A stretch of 16,110 bases of DNA from Candidatus Pelagibacterales bacterium (GCA_002732015.1 PCCU01000060.1:1-16110); one strand, 5' to 3'; counted from the first letter of the stretch, positions 7,170 to 15,398 are shown. Notes: generated by a model from the letters alone, not told the origin. Translations and numbers: made by a program.

Positions 7170-10100
7170 ATGGGAAGTTTATTTGAAATAGCAAAAAGTG
7201 GAATTCAAGCCTATAGACAGGCATTAGCAGTAACAGGTCAAAATATTGCTAATGTAAATACAGAGGGTTATTCTAAAAGAGATGTAGCATTAGAAGAGAT
7301 TGGAGGAGTACAAGGTGGAGTAACTGATGTATCAGATCAATCTGGGTTAGGAGTAAGAGTTGAAGAAATTAGAAGATCTTTTAATGAATATATCACTGAA
7401 AGATTAAGGTCTTCACATTCTTCTTATGAACAAATTAATCAGTTTTCAAAAGAAATAAATATTTTAGAAAATGATTTGTTACCTGAAGGTAGTGACTTAA
7501 GTACCTTCATAGGGAAGTTTTTTAGTTCACTACAAGAAATAGCTGCTGCTCCTGAAGATAGTGCGCCTCGAACGATTGCAATGGAAGCGGGCAAGGATCT
7601 GGCTAATGCTTTCAATGATAACTCAGCAAGATTATCTCAAACACAAAATGGAGCTTTTACGCAGACTAAATTAGTATTGGACAAAGTAAACATATTATCA
7701 ACAGAACTAGCAAATGTTAACGCTAAGTTAAAAAGTGCAGGGGCAACCACTAAAGCAAACGATTTATTAGATACTAGAGACTTACTATTAGAACAATTAT
7801 CAAAGGAAATTGAATTTACAACAGCTTATGGTAATAGAGGTGATGTTACTATCAGGCTTGGAAATTCAGGTCAAGGTCCAGTGTTAGTGTCTCCCAATGA
7901 TAATTTTAAATTAAGAGCAAAAGTAACGGAAAATGCTGATTTTAGATATGCATTTGAGACTACCGTAAATAATATAAGCATATTTATGGTAGATGGTACT
8001 ACAGAAAAAACTACCACTCAAATAACGGGAGGTAAACTTGCAGGATTAGTAAATTTTTACGCATATGTTCAGGAAGTAAGATCCTCAATAGATGATATAG
8101 CTTTTCGTGTTGCAAAAGATTTTAATGAAATACAAAAAAACGGCAAAGACCTTACAGGTAAATTAGGTAAAGATATGTTTATGCTCGGGTTGCCTCAGAT
8201 AGAAAAAAATTTAATATCTGAGTCAGCACTTCAAGTTTCATTGGACCAAATAAACTCAGTCGTTAATTTTAAAGAAAATATAGAATTTAAATTTGATGGT
8301 TCAAAATGGACAGATAATAAAAATAATTCTTATAAAGGAGAGTCTATTGATTTTAATGGAGTAACAATTACCTTGTCAGGAATACCTGTAAAAGGTGATA
8401 GGTTCACTATTAATGCAACCGATAATCTCTCTAGTTCTTTAAGATTCAACTTGAAAAGTGGAAATGAGTTTGCCGCATCTGCATTTAAATTAGCCGAAAG
8501 CAGCACTGATAATTTAGGTACAGGTGAACTAAGTATAGACGGCAGTTATAAGGTTCCAGCAAGTGGTATAACAAAAGTGGAGGATGTCTTTAGTAATAGC
8601 GATAATTCTTTGCTAGCTACCAGTTTTTTAAAAGATGGTGTAGTTGCGTCTATAGGCAGAAATATAAATGAAATATCTTTGAGATCATTTGGATTACAAC
8701 CTCAAGCACAGTTTGTAATTACAGATGATCAGGCTAAAACTATTAATTCATTTTCACTAACCTTAAATAATGGTAATAATGTATCCATAACATTTAGCAG
8801 TAGTGATAAAGGACATCCAGTAACAAATGTTAGGGATTTAGCAGATATTTTAAATTCAGGAGTCTCTCCTGGAGGATCAAGTTTCTCCTTTTCAAGTTAT
8901 GGTTTAGTTGCTTCTGGTGCAAATGGAGCTTTAACTATTGCTAGCAATGATCAAGATTTTACTTCTGCTAATATTTCAACAAGATCTTCTGGAACCCTTA
9001 ATGCAATAGTATCTAATCCTACAGCTAGTCAAAAAGAAGCAACAAATATAAATATTTTTACTAGAGAGGGCATGCATATTGCCGGAACTCCTTTAAAGGT
9101 ACAAGATTATACAGCCTTAATAAATGAGGATAATGGATTTTTTTTAGATGCTGTCTATAATGCCGAATATATAAACAAGGACTATAGAAATATTGAAGTA
9201 GAAACAGCAAATCCTTTATCTGACTTTACACTTATTACAGGTCATTCGGCCTCAAGAACTTCAAATCCAGTTTCATCCCAAACACTAAGCGTTGATACAT
9301 TTAACGATAGTGTAATTGATAAAACTTTGGCAATACCAGTCAGTTCTTCATCACAATTTACTTTGAAAGAATTCAAAGAAAAAGCTTCTAAAACTGGAAT
9401 TACTGCAGAGGCAGTAACTAGAGTATCACTAGATCCCATTGATGTAACAATTAGTGGTACAGTTTCTATGTCAATTGCTGCCGGTCTAAGAGACGCAGTT
9501 TCTGTTTCTGCAAGCATTCTTCCAGATGACTTAAGTAATTTATCTAAAGAATTAAATAAAGTCTCCGAAATAACTGGGGTTAAAGCAATTTTAACTTCTG
9601 ACAAAAAAAGAATAATTTTAGAAAATAGTGAAGCGGAAGATATCAAAATTACTAACTTTAGTGCTCCTAATAGCACAACTGCAACAGTGCTTGATCAATA
9701 TTACAGAAATACCTCATCTTCAATAAGTCTAAGCGCATCTTCAGGAAGTAATTCAGCAGTATTTACGGGAGCCATAAAATTATCATCTTCTGTTGACTTT
9801 GCGCTAACAAGCACTGACGGTAGCTCTTCGCTTACCGGTGATGCTGCTTATATTGGTTTTGATAATGGTTTAGGAAAATTTGAATGGTCTGATACAGGAG
9901 AAAGTCTAACCATAGACAGTATAAATTATGGAATAGCTGATAAATCTACTTCTTCTAATGATGGAACGTTTGCATCTAAAGGAATGGGAGTTGTTCATTT
10001 TAAGCTACCAGCAGTAGATGGTAGTTCTATTTTTATGTCTCAAGTTAATCTTGATAATTTAGAAACTATAAATAATAAAGAAGTATTAAAGGCTCATTTA

Positions 10101-12512
10101 GCAGATGTTAGAGATGAGTCTCCTGATATAAGAGTTGTTGGAAGTGTTATCAATACATTACCTATTTCAGGAACAAAGTTAAGTATGCAATTTGAAGGTC
10201 AAACATACACTTTAGAAACAAAGGAAAATGAAGTAACTGTGAGTGGAGGAGAAGAGGATAGAATTCAAGCTTTTTTTACTCCAGTATCAGGATGGACAGG
10301 AGGTAATGCGACTGAAATTACTTCAGAGAACTCATTTACAGTATCAAGTGGAAATACTCTTCAAGTTTCAGTAGATGGTACTCTTTCTGGAACAGTTACT
10401 TTGCCTGCTGCAACCTATTCTTCGAATTCAGCTATAGCATCTGCCTTACAAACTGCAATAAACGCTGACTCAAACCTAAGCAATGCTGGAAAATCAGTAA
10501 GTGTAAAATGGACAGGTACAAAATATGAAATTGTATCAAATACTGGAAGACAAACCTATAGTATAACAGATACTACAGTAGCAAGTGTTAAAGTAACTGC
10601 AATTGACAGCACAATAGAAGCTAATTTAAAACTTAGTCATAGTAATGGTGCAAAAGTTTCTATAAATGGATATCAATTAGGTATAGTAGGTTCAGGATCA
10701 GTATCTGCAAGTCAAATAACTTTTCCTAATAACTCTCAAAACACAACATCAAAAACAAGTTTGGGTTTAGATGACGCTATAGCTAATATTGAAGGTAAAG
10801 CAGCAACTGATAATCCAACAAATAGATCATATTTTGATATTAATGTAAAAACTGGTTCTTGGATAAGTGGAACTGTCTCAAACTTGAGTTCTGCCTCTAT
10901 TACATTATCAGGAACAAACACAATTGCACTTAAAGTTGATGACGTAGCTTCAGGAACAATTACTGTTCCAAATGCAACTTACAGTACTAATGTGAACTTC
11001 GCTGCAGAATTAGAAGAAGCAATAAATAACGATAGTACGCTTTTAGCAGCAGGCAAATCAGTAAGTGTTTTATATCAGGGAACAAGTGGTGGATACCAGA
11101 TTGTCTCTCATAATTCTACTTCCTCCGCTTCAGTGGAGGTAACATCAGTAAGCACAGCTTTAGAAAGCCATACAAAGTTTACTTCTGCTAACGGGGGAGT
11201 GCAATCTGACTCAAGTAAATATAGAGTTAAATACACAGATGCAGCTTGGCTAGGTGGTTTGGCAACAGTTGTTTCTTCTGCATCTACCTTAACTATACCC
11301 AATAGTGGAAATACATTTCAAGTAACTATAGATGGTACGGCATCAGGAAGTTTAACACTTCCTAACGCAACCTATTCATCAAATGTAGATATTGCAAGTG
11401 CATTACAAACAGCAATTAATGGTGCTTCTGGAATATCAGGAGTAGAAGTTAAATGGACTGGCAGTGCCTATAAAATTATTTCTACTTCTACAAGTTCTCA
11501 AAATGTACTAGTGACCTCAGTTGACTCTGCCATAGAAACTAATTTAAAGTTAACGGCCGCTAATGGAGCAGCAGAAAACGATTTTTCTTTTGATTTATTT
11601 GATCCAACAGGATCTGGACTTAAAAGAGAAATATTTTTAAAAGATGTAAATTTTGAATGGAACTCAAGTGACAAAAATATATCCATAACAAGAAAATTAG
11701 ACTCTGCACCATTACATGAAATATCTTTTGTTGAAGATTCAACTAATAATGAAAAATTTGGAATTAAAGTACATCCTTATACAATAGGATTAGTAAATGA
11801 TAAAATTAAAATTAGTAGTAATAACGGAAAGCCAGTAGAGATAGGATTTGATTCTAATGTTACTAAAAGTAGGGTAGGTAACTCTATTAACCTTTCTAAT
11901 CTTCCACCTGAGGAATTAATAGTTGTAATAAAAGGTGCTGGAACAGCAAGAAGAGTTTCTGCATCATTTAGTACACAAGAAATTCCTAGTGAAAAGGTAA
12001 AAGAAAATCTTACTTTTACCGTAGACTCTATTAACGATAAATTAATTCACATTAAAGATAAAGATACGGGACATACTATTGCTGAAAGAACTTTATCTGA
12101 TACAGGTAGATTTAAAATTGCAGGATATAATCTGAAGATAAATGGAACTCCGAAAGTATCGGATAGTTTTTTTATAACAGATAATCTTGGTGGTGTTGGA
12201 GATGGTAGAAATATTTTAGCAATGATAGACCTTCAGGAGGATAAATATGCAGTTGAGGGAAAAGGAAATTTCCAAAACCTTTTTTCTGACTTAGTTTCAT
12301 CAGTAGGATCTTCTGTTCAAAGTACCAATCTCAATTTAAGTTCTGCAGAAATGATAAGAGACGCAGCAGCTGGTTCAGCTTCTGAACTTAGTGGAGTTAA
12401 CATGGATGAGGAAGCAGCTCAATTAATTGAGTATCAACAAGCATATCAAGCATCGGCACGTGTTTTGCAAACAGCTAGAGAGTTATTTGACGCACTAATA
12501 GATAGGATTTAA
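7170..12512 (+). CDS. flgK: Hook-filament junction protein FlgK (HAP1), giant form
   Basis: First junction protein between hook and filament. 1780 residues against a usual 450-700. The N-terminal axial helix is canonical: SLFEIAKSGIQAYRQALAVT, GQNIANVNTEGYSKR (23-37), then a D1 region to about residue 250 with LDTRDLLLEQLSKEI. The C-terminus is also canonical: SGVNMDEEAAQLIEYQQAYQ, ASARVLQTARELFDALIDRI. Between them lie about 1450 residues of Ser/Thr-rich beta sequence, including IN-like modules near residues 515-600 and 763-830, and three copies of the module shared with FlgE (1041-1161, 1229-1343, 1358-1467). The reading frame is continuous, so this looks like a functional enlarged protein, not a fusion or misassembly. 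It starts three bases after flgJ, and its stop is followed at once by a second in-frame TAA, then flgL. Confidence 0.95.
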   Translation: MGSLFEIAKSGIQAYRQALAVTGQNIANVNTEGYSKRDVALEEIGGVQGGVTDVSDQSGLGVRVEEIRRSFNEYITERLRSSHSSYEQINQFSKEINILENDLLPEGSDLSTFIGKFFSSLQEIAAAPEDSAPRTIAMEAGKDLANAFNDNSARLSQTQNGAFTQTKLVLDKVNILSTELANVNAKLKSAGATTKANDLLDTRDLLLEQLSKEIEFTTAYGNRGDVTIRLGNSGQGPVLVSPNDNFKLRAKVTENADFRYAFETTVNNISIFMVDGTTEKTTTQITGGKLAGLVNFYAYVQEVRSSIDDIAFRVAKDFNEIQKNGKDLTGKLGKDMFMLGLPQIEKNLISESALQVSLDQINSVVNFKENIEFKFDGSKWTDNKNNSYKGESIDFNGVTITLSGIPVKGDRFTINATDNLSSSLRFNLKSGNEFAASAFKLAESSTDNLGTGELSIDGSYKVPASGITKVEDVFSNSDNSLLATSFLKDGVVASIGRNINEISLRSFGLQPQAQFVITDDQAKTINSFSLTLNNGNNVSITFSSSDKGHPVTNVRDLADILNSGVSPGGSSFSFSSYGLVASGANGALTIASNDQDFTSANISTRSSGTLNAIVSNPTASQKEATNINIFTREGMHIAGTPLKVQDYTALINEDNGFFLDAVYNAEYINKDYRNIEVETANPLSDFTLITGHSASRTSNPVSSQTLSVDTFNDSVIDKTLAIPVSSSSQFTLKEFKEKASKTGITAEAVTRVSLDPIDVTISGTVSMSIAAGLRDAVSVSASILPDDLSNLSKELNKVSEITGVKAILTSDKKRIILENSEAEDIKITNFSAPNSTTATVLDQYYRNTSSSISLSASSGSNSAVFTGAIKLSSSVDFALTSTDGSSSLTGDAAYIGFDNGLGKFEWSDTGESLTIDSINYGIADKSTSSNDGTFASKGMGVVHFKLPAVDGSSIFMSQVNLDNLETINNKEVLKAHLADVRDESPDIRVVGSVINTLPISGTKLSMQFEGQTYTLETKENEVTVSGGEEDRIQAFFTPVSGWTGGNATEITSENSFTVSSGNTLQVSVDGTLSGTVTLPAATYSSNSAIASALQTAINADSNLSNAGKSVSVKWTGTKYEIVSNTGRQTYSITDTTVASVKVTAIDSTIEANLKLSHSNGAKVSINGYQLGIVGSGSVSASQITFPNNSQNTTSKTSLGLDDAIANIEGKAATDNPTNRSYFDINVKTGSWISGTVSNLSSASITLSGTNTIALKVDDVASGTITVPNATYSTNVNFAAELEEAINNDSTLLAAGKSVSVLYQGTSGGYQIVSHNSTSSASVEVTSVSTALESHTKFTSANGGVQSDSSKYRVKYTDAAWLGGLATVVSSASTLTIPNSGNTFQVTIDGTASGSLTLPNATYSSNVDIASALQTAINGASGISGVEVKWTGSAYKIISTSTSSQNVLVTSVDSAIETNLKLTAANGAAENDFSFDLFDPTGSGLKREIFLKDVNFEWNSSDKNISITRKLDSAPLHEISFVEDSTNNEKFGIKVHPYTIGLVNDKIKISSNNGKPVEIGFDSNVTKSRVGNSINLSNLPPEELIVVIKGAGTARRVSASFSTQEIPSEKVKENLTFTVDSINDKLIHIKDKDTGHTIAERTLSDTGRFKIAGYNLKINGTPKVSDSFFITDNLGGVGDGRNILAMIDLQEDKYAVEGKGNFQNLFSDLVSSVGSSVQSTNLNLSSAEMIRDAAAGSASELSGVNMDEEAAQLIEYQQAYQASARVLQTARELFDALIDRI
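10290..10652 (+). repeat. FlgK surface module K1 (shared with FlgE)
   Basis: FlgK residues 1041-1161. Landmarks: GWTGG entry, NTLQVSVDG, ATYSSNSAIASALQTAIN, ADSNLSN, AGKSVSVKWTGTKYEIVS, VKVTAIDSTIEANLKLS, SNGA exit. It is closest to K3 in the TYSSN-ASALQTAIN block. Confidence 0.85.
10854..11198 (+). repeat. FlgK surface module K2 (shared with FlgE)
   Basis: FlgK residues 1229-1343. Landmarks: GSWISG entry, NTIALKVDD, NATYSTNVNFAAELEEAIN, AGKSVSVLYQG (the WTG box is altered), YQIVS, VEVTSVSTALESHTKF, SANGG exit. Bases 11055-11068 are identical to K1 bases 10491-10504. Confidence 0.85.
11241..11570 (+). repeat. FlgK surface module K3 (shared with FlgE)
   Basis: FlgK residues 1358-1467. Landmarks: AAWLGG entry, NTFQVTIDG, NATYSSNVDIASALQTAIN, VEVKWTGSAYKIIS, VLVTSVDSAIETNLKLT, AANGA exit. 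Only about 14 residues separate it from K2, versus about 67 between K1 and K2. Confidence 0.85.
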
Positions 12513-12515
12513 TAA

Positions 12516-13787
12516 ATGAAAATTAGTACGAGTTTATTCAATAAACAGCAAGTAGAAAGCTTTAGCAAACTTAATGAGGATATTCAATCATTACAGAATA
12601 AGATTTCGTCTGGAAAGAATATTATACAAGCATCAGATGATCCAATAGGTGCAGTTAAGCTTTCAGGATTACAACAAGTCAAGGAAAGGTTTAATCAATA
12701 TTCTAGAAATGCTGACAATGCTATAAATAGACTTACTATTGCTGATAATGCCTTACAGGCTATAACAAATTTAATGGTAAGAGCAAAAGAATTAGCAATT
12801 CAAGCAGCTAATGATACTTTTGGAGCACAAGATAGAGAAGCACTTGCCCTAGAGTTAATAGAAATGAAAGAGGAAATGTTAAGTACAGCAAACTCTACTG
12901 ACAGCTCAGGTGCATATATTTTTGGTGGATATCATACAGGCACACAACCTTTCGAAAAAAACAGTAAAGGTGTTATAGAATATAAAGGAGATAGGGGTAC
13001 TAATTCAGTTGCTGTCTCAGAAACTAGGAATGTAGGTACTACTTTAGATGGTGGTAGTGTTTTTATGGCAGTAAAGTCAAATAACTCAGTAGCACCAATG
13101 TTTAACGTTTTAGAAGATATTATAAATTCAATTAGAACAGCAGCTGGTAGTGTTGTAGAAGCTAAAGCTGTTGGAAAAGCAACTCTTAAAATTGAAAACG
13201 GAAATCCCGGGAATTTTAGTTTTACTCTAGCTGATAATGAAAATACTGCAAATATTTCTGTAGATTTGCCAGGAACAGATCTTTCAGGAGTAGTTACTGC
13301 TATTAATAGTTCTGGGCTTAATATAAGTGCAAGCTTATCAGGAAATATAATTACTTTAGAAGACTCAAAAAATGGGCCAATAACTATTAAGGATTTGCAA
13401 GTAGAAGGAATTGAAAAATCAGAAAAAGAACCTAAATCTTTTTTAACCTTTGATGCTATAGACGGAGCAGGAAACTCATTGGGAGTTCCACAAGTTCTTT
13501 ATGATAAAAATCAGACAATTCAAAATAGATTAGATGATATTATTAGTGTACAAGATCATATAGCAAACCAAAAAGCAATAATTGGCGCCAGAACTAATTC
13601 TTTAGATAGACAAAAGGAATTAATTGCACAAAGAACAATTGCAATTGAAAAAGATATGTCTAGCATTTCAGATGCAGACCTTGCTGCTTTGGTGACGGAG
13701 TTACAAGGACAGATTACTGGCTTGCAAGCTAGTCAGCAAGCCTTTGTAAAAATATCAAATTTAAGTTTATTTCAGTTTTTAGGATAA
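12516..13787 (+). CDS. flgL: Hook-filament junction protein FlgL (HAP3)
   Basis: Second junction protein, linking FlgK to the flagellin filament. 423 residues (family about 300-450). N-terminal flagellin-like helix: MKISTSLFNKQQVESFSKLN, then KISSGKNIIQASDDP (29-43), the hallmark SGK...ASDDP motif of FlgL, followed by RNADNAINRLTIADNALQAI, MVRAKELAIQAANDT and SGAYIFGGY. A small IN-like module lies near residues 222-298. The C-terminal helix contains RTNSLDRQKELI, DADLAALVTELQGQITGLQA and ISNLSLFQFLG. It starts three bases after the flgK stop (TAATAAATG) with little ribosome site, so it is translationally coupled. It is the last gene of the rightward operon; the next gene converges on it with five bases between stop codons. 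Confidence 0.95.
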   Translation: MKISTSLFNKQQVESFSKLNEDIQSLQNKISSGKNIIQASDDPIGAVKLSGLQQVKERFNQYSRNADNAINRLTIADNALQAITNLMVRAKELAIQAANDTFGAQDREALALELIEMKEEMLSTANSTDSSGAYIFGGYHTGTQPFEKNSKGVIEYKGDRGTNSVAVSETRNVGTTLDGGSVFMAVKSNNSVAPMFNVLEDIINSIRTAAGSVVEAKAVGKATLKIENGNPGNFSFTLADNENTANISVDLPGTDLSGVVTAINSSGLNISASLSGNIITLEDSKNGPITIKDLQVEGIEKSEKEPKSFLTFDAIDGAGNSLGVPQVLYDKNQTIQNRLDDIISVQDHIANQKAIIGARTNSLDRQKELIAQRTIAIEKDMSSISDADLAALVTELQGQITGLQASQQAFVKISNLSLFQFLG

Positions 13788-13818
13788 AAAAGCTAAACTC
13801 CGTCGACAATATTAGCTT
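13786..13818 (-). terminator. Possible weak terminator of the 164-residue gene
   Basis: Inverted repeat AAGCTAA (13790-13796) and TTAGCTT (13812-13818) with a 15-base loop. Read on the minus strand the stem ends in a run of six T (13791-13786), as a rho-independent terminator would. The stem is weak (two G-C pairs) and overlaps the end of the gene. It has no T-run on the plus side, so it would not stop flgL transcription. Confidence 0.35.
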
Positions 13819-14287
13819 CTGTAGCAATAATTTCTTTTAAGAAATCAATTCCCTCTTCTTTTAAAATATCCCACCCAGGGTCTGGTTTTTCTGAAACACC
13901 TGACCTAAGCCCAAATACATAAGCCCTAAAGGCCTTAAGAGTTTTATTTGGACCATATTTTTTTTCTTTTTCAGGATCTAAAGCTGATCCAAACATGCCT
14001 TTAAGTTTTCTTTTTGAACCAGGTTGGCTGAATTTTAACTTAAAAAAAACAAAATTATTAAGTAGTTCATCAGATTTTTCTGCATTAATTTCGACTAAAA
14101 AACGAAGTAATAGCTCTGCTTCAGTTTCTATCTCTTCTGGATTTACTGCACTTGTATAGTGTTCAGACAAACCATTAGAGTACTTTTTAGCATATGCTTT
14201 AATAGGTAAGTCAGAAATAATAAACTCATATGCAGTTCTTGCTACAGATAGGTTAAATACCCATTCTGGACAAAATGTACCAGCCAA
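13793..14287 (-). CDS. Unrecognised 164-residue protein, convergent with flgL
   Basis: I do not recognise this protein. It appears cytoplasmic: no signal peptide or membrane segment. The N-terminus is MAGTFCPEWVFNLSVARTAY, followed by an acidic helix region (PEEIETEAELLLRFLVEINA), FVFFKLKF, a basic stretch (SKRKLKGMFGSALDPEKEKK), YGPNKTLKAFRAYVFGLRSG and a C-terminal helix DILKEEGIDFLKEII. The start is TTG at 14287, supported by AAGGAG six bases upstream and a sigma-70-like promoter. Codon use looks like its neighbours. The context (between flgL and flagellin) hints at a flagellar or flagellin-regulatory role; a very diverged FlaF-type flagellin regulator is one possibility (AY...E.E.LLRFL...N pattern), but the length and the rest do not fit well. 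Confidence in a real gene is high, in function none. Confidence 0.8.
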   Translation of the reverse strand: MAGTFCPEWVFNLSVARTAYEFIISDLPIKAYAKKYSNGLSEHYTSAVNPEEIETEAELLLRFLVEINAEKSDELLNNFVFFKLKFSQPGSKRKLKGMFGSALDPEKEKKYGPNKTLKAFRAYVFGLRSGVSEKPDPGWDILKEEGIDFLKEIIATEANIVDGV

Positions 14288-14293
14288 AATTCT

Positions 14294-14299
14294 CTCCTT
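14294..14299 (-). promoter_or_regulatory. Ribosome binding site deciding a TTG start
   Basis: AAGGAG on the minus strand, six bases before the TTG at 14287-14285. This spacing supports the TTG as the true start of the 164-residue gene. Confidence 0.75.
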
Positions 14300-14309
14300 A
14301 AATTAATTT

Positions 14310-14338
14310 ATTATATTAATTATTTCTGAATATTACAA
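14310..14338 (-). promoter_or_regulatory. Sigma-70-like promoter of the 164-residue gene
   Basis: On the minus strand, TTGTAA (14338-14333), 17 bases, then a perfect TATAAT (14315-14310). The start would be near 14303, leaving a leader of about 16 bases that carries AAGGAG. The region is very AT-rich, which raises the chance of accidental matches, but the spacing and the downstream signals agree. An AT-only inverted repeat (14301-14307 with 14315-14321) overlaps the -10. Confidence 0.6.
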
Positions 14339-14345
14339 TACATTG

Positions 14346-15281
14346 CTATTTACAGAGGTTTCTTATTCTATCAGTAAATTCTTCTAAGCTAGGTTTTGAG
14401 TTAAACTTATTTTCATGAACTAGAAGAGAAATACCATCCCAGATTGAGATTGATGGTTTCCAAACTATTTTGTTATATATTTTAGTATTATCCAATGAAA
14501 ACTCTTCTAAATTATTACTAATGTTGTTTTGGATTTTAATTTTCAATTCTTTACCAAATTTTTCATAAATCATATTAAGTAATATTTTTGTAGCTATTGG
14601 TTCTCCTGAACCCAAGTTAAAAATTCCTTCTGCTTGATTCTCTACTAGAGATATTATAGCTCTAGCAATATCTGATGCATGTATATAATCATTAGCGCTA
14701 TAAAGATTACTTATATCTGGTTGTTCTCCTCTAGAAATTGATTTTATTATTTTAGAAAAGTAAAAATTATCATTGTCGCGTAAAGAGTAAGGTATAGATA
14801 ATCTTACATGAGAGTATTTTAAGTCTAGCTTTTTGCATATATTTTTACTCATTAGGTGTATCGCATATTTTGTATTACCGAAATCAGTCTTCGGGTTACA
14901 TATTTGGGTCTCTTTTAAACTTTTAGCTAATAGCCCATATTCTTCATAGGTTCCGATTGTTAAAAATCCCTTGCAATTAATAGCTTTAGCTAATTCAATA
15001 GCTTGAAGGGTTTTTTTAAAGTTAGTTATATTATTTTTATCCCAAGCACAATGAACAAAATACTCTGGTCTGCTAATTGATAACTGTCTAATTATAGATG
15101 GGTCTAAGTAATTATCTGTTTTTATAATATTATAAAATTTTATTTTTTTTAGTGTTTCGACATTTGAAGATGATTTTACAATTGCTGTAGAAGGAGTATT
15201 TGTTTCAACTAATTCTGAAATTAGGTGAGAGCCTATAAACCCATTAGCACCTGTAACAATAATTCTCTTTCCCATAAACAT
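14346..15281 (-). CDS. NAD(P)-dependent sugar epimerase/dehydratase family protein (extended SDR)
   Basis: Probable NDP-sugar-modifying enzyme of the extended short-chain dehydrogenase family. 311 residues, normal length. Rossmann fingerprint GANGFIG (11-17) after KRIIVT; HCAW (77-80) fits the strand-4 motif; TIGTYEEYG (108-116) matches the active-site strand usually read as S-SSEVYG; DYIHASDIARAII and GIFNLGSGEP are family hallmarks. Oddity: the catalytic YxxxK motif reads F134-G-N-T-K138, with Phe in place of the usual Tyr. The start at 15281 is favoured by AAGG eight bases upstream; Met3 is the alternative. It lies divergent from flagellin with 117 bases between. Such genes next to flagellin often make sugars for flagellin or surface glycan; the exact substrate cannot be read here. 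Confidence 0.85.
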   Translation of the reverse strand: MFMGKRIIVTGANGFIGSHLISELVETNTPSTAIVKSSSNVETLKKIKFYNIIKTDNYLDPSIIRQLSISRPEYFVHCAWDKNNITNFKKTLQAIELAKAINCKGFLTIGTYEEYGLLAKSLKETQICNPKTDFGNTKYAIHLMSKNICKKLDLKYSHVRLSIPYSLRDNDNFYFSKIIKSISRGEQPDISNLYSANDYIHASDIARAIISLVENQAEGIFNLGSGEPIATKILLNMIYEKFGKELKIKIQNNISNNLEEFSLDNTKIYNKIVWKPSISIWDGISLLVHENKFNSKPSLEEFTDRIRNLCK

Positions 15282-15345
15282 AAAAACGACCTTATATAAA
15301 ATATCTTTATAATATTTTAATAACTTTAATTCTACCAGAGATTTC

Positions 15346-15371
15346 TAAATTTTTTTTATATGTGTCGTTTG
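15346..15371 (+). promoter_or_regulatory. Possible sigma-28 (FliA) promoter of flagellin
   Basis: TAAATTTT (15346-15353) and GTCGTTTG (15364-15371) resemble the TAAA / GCCG-type boxes of FliA promoters at acceptable spacing (14 bases after TAAA). The -10 box matches only about half of the consensus. The start would be near 15378, about ten bases before the ribosome site. No sigma-54 promoter is visible in this 117-base gap. Confidence 0.3.
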
Positions 15372-15387
15372 TATTAAAAAGTGTGAT

Positions 15388-15393
15388 TGGAGG
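15388..15393 (+). promoter_or_regulatory. Ribosome binding site deciding the flagellin TTG start
   Basis: TGGAGG five bases before TTG at 15399. The codon just upstream in frame is TAG (15396-15398), so the protein cannot begin earlier, and no ATG occurs in frame until about residue 130. Confidence 0.85.
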
Positions 15394-15398
15394 ATTAG

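Noticed and set aside
9242..9676. 144-residue open frame on the minus strand inside flgK
   Set aside because: It is antisense to a continuous, well-supported FlgK frame, has no recognisable motif, and no convincing ribosome site; the hydrophobic look is what antisense Ser/Thr-rich coding gives.
10290..11570. Spaced repeats that might suggest a CRISPR array or tandem DNA repeat
   Set aside because: They are diverged protein-coding modules of 330-363 bases in one continuous frame, with similarity best at amino-acid level; no short identical direct repeats with unique spacers are present.
13788..13820. Bidirectional terminator shared by flgL and the convergent gene
   Set aside because: The hairpin has a T-run only when read on the minus strand; on the plus strand the stem is followed by CTGTAGC, so flgL termination is not explained.
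14301..14321. AATTAAT / ATTAATT inverted repeat as an operator or terminator
   Set aside because: It is purely A/T in a nearly pure A/T region, where such dyads occur by chance; noted only as overlapping the -10 of the 164-residue gene.
15282..15345. A sigma-70 promoter for the epimerase gene
   Set aside because: Several TATAAA/TATATA-like strings exist on the minus strand, but none has a -35 at proper spacing that stands out from the AT-rich background.
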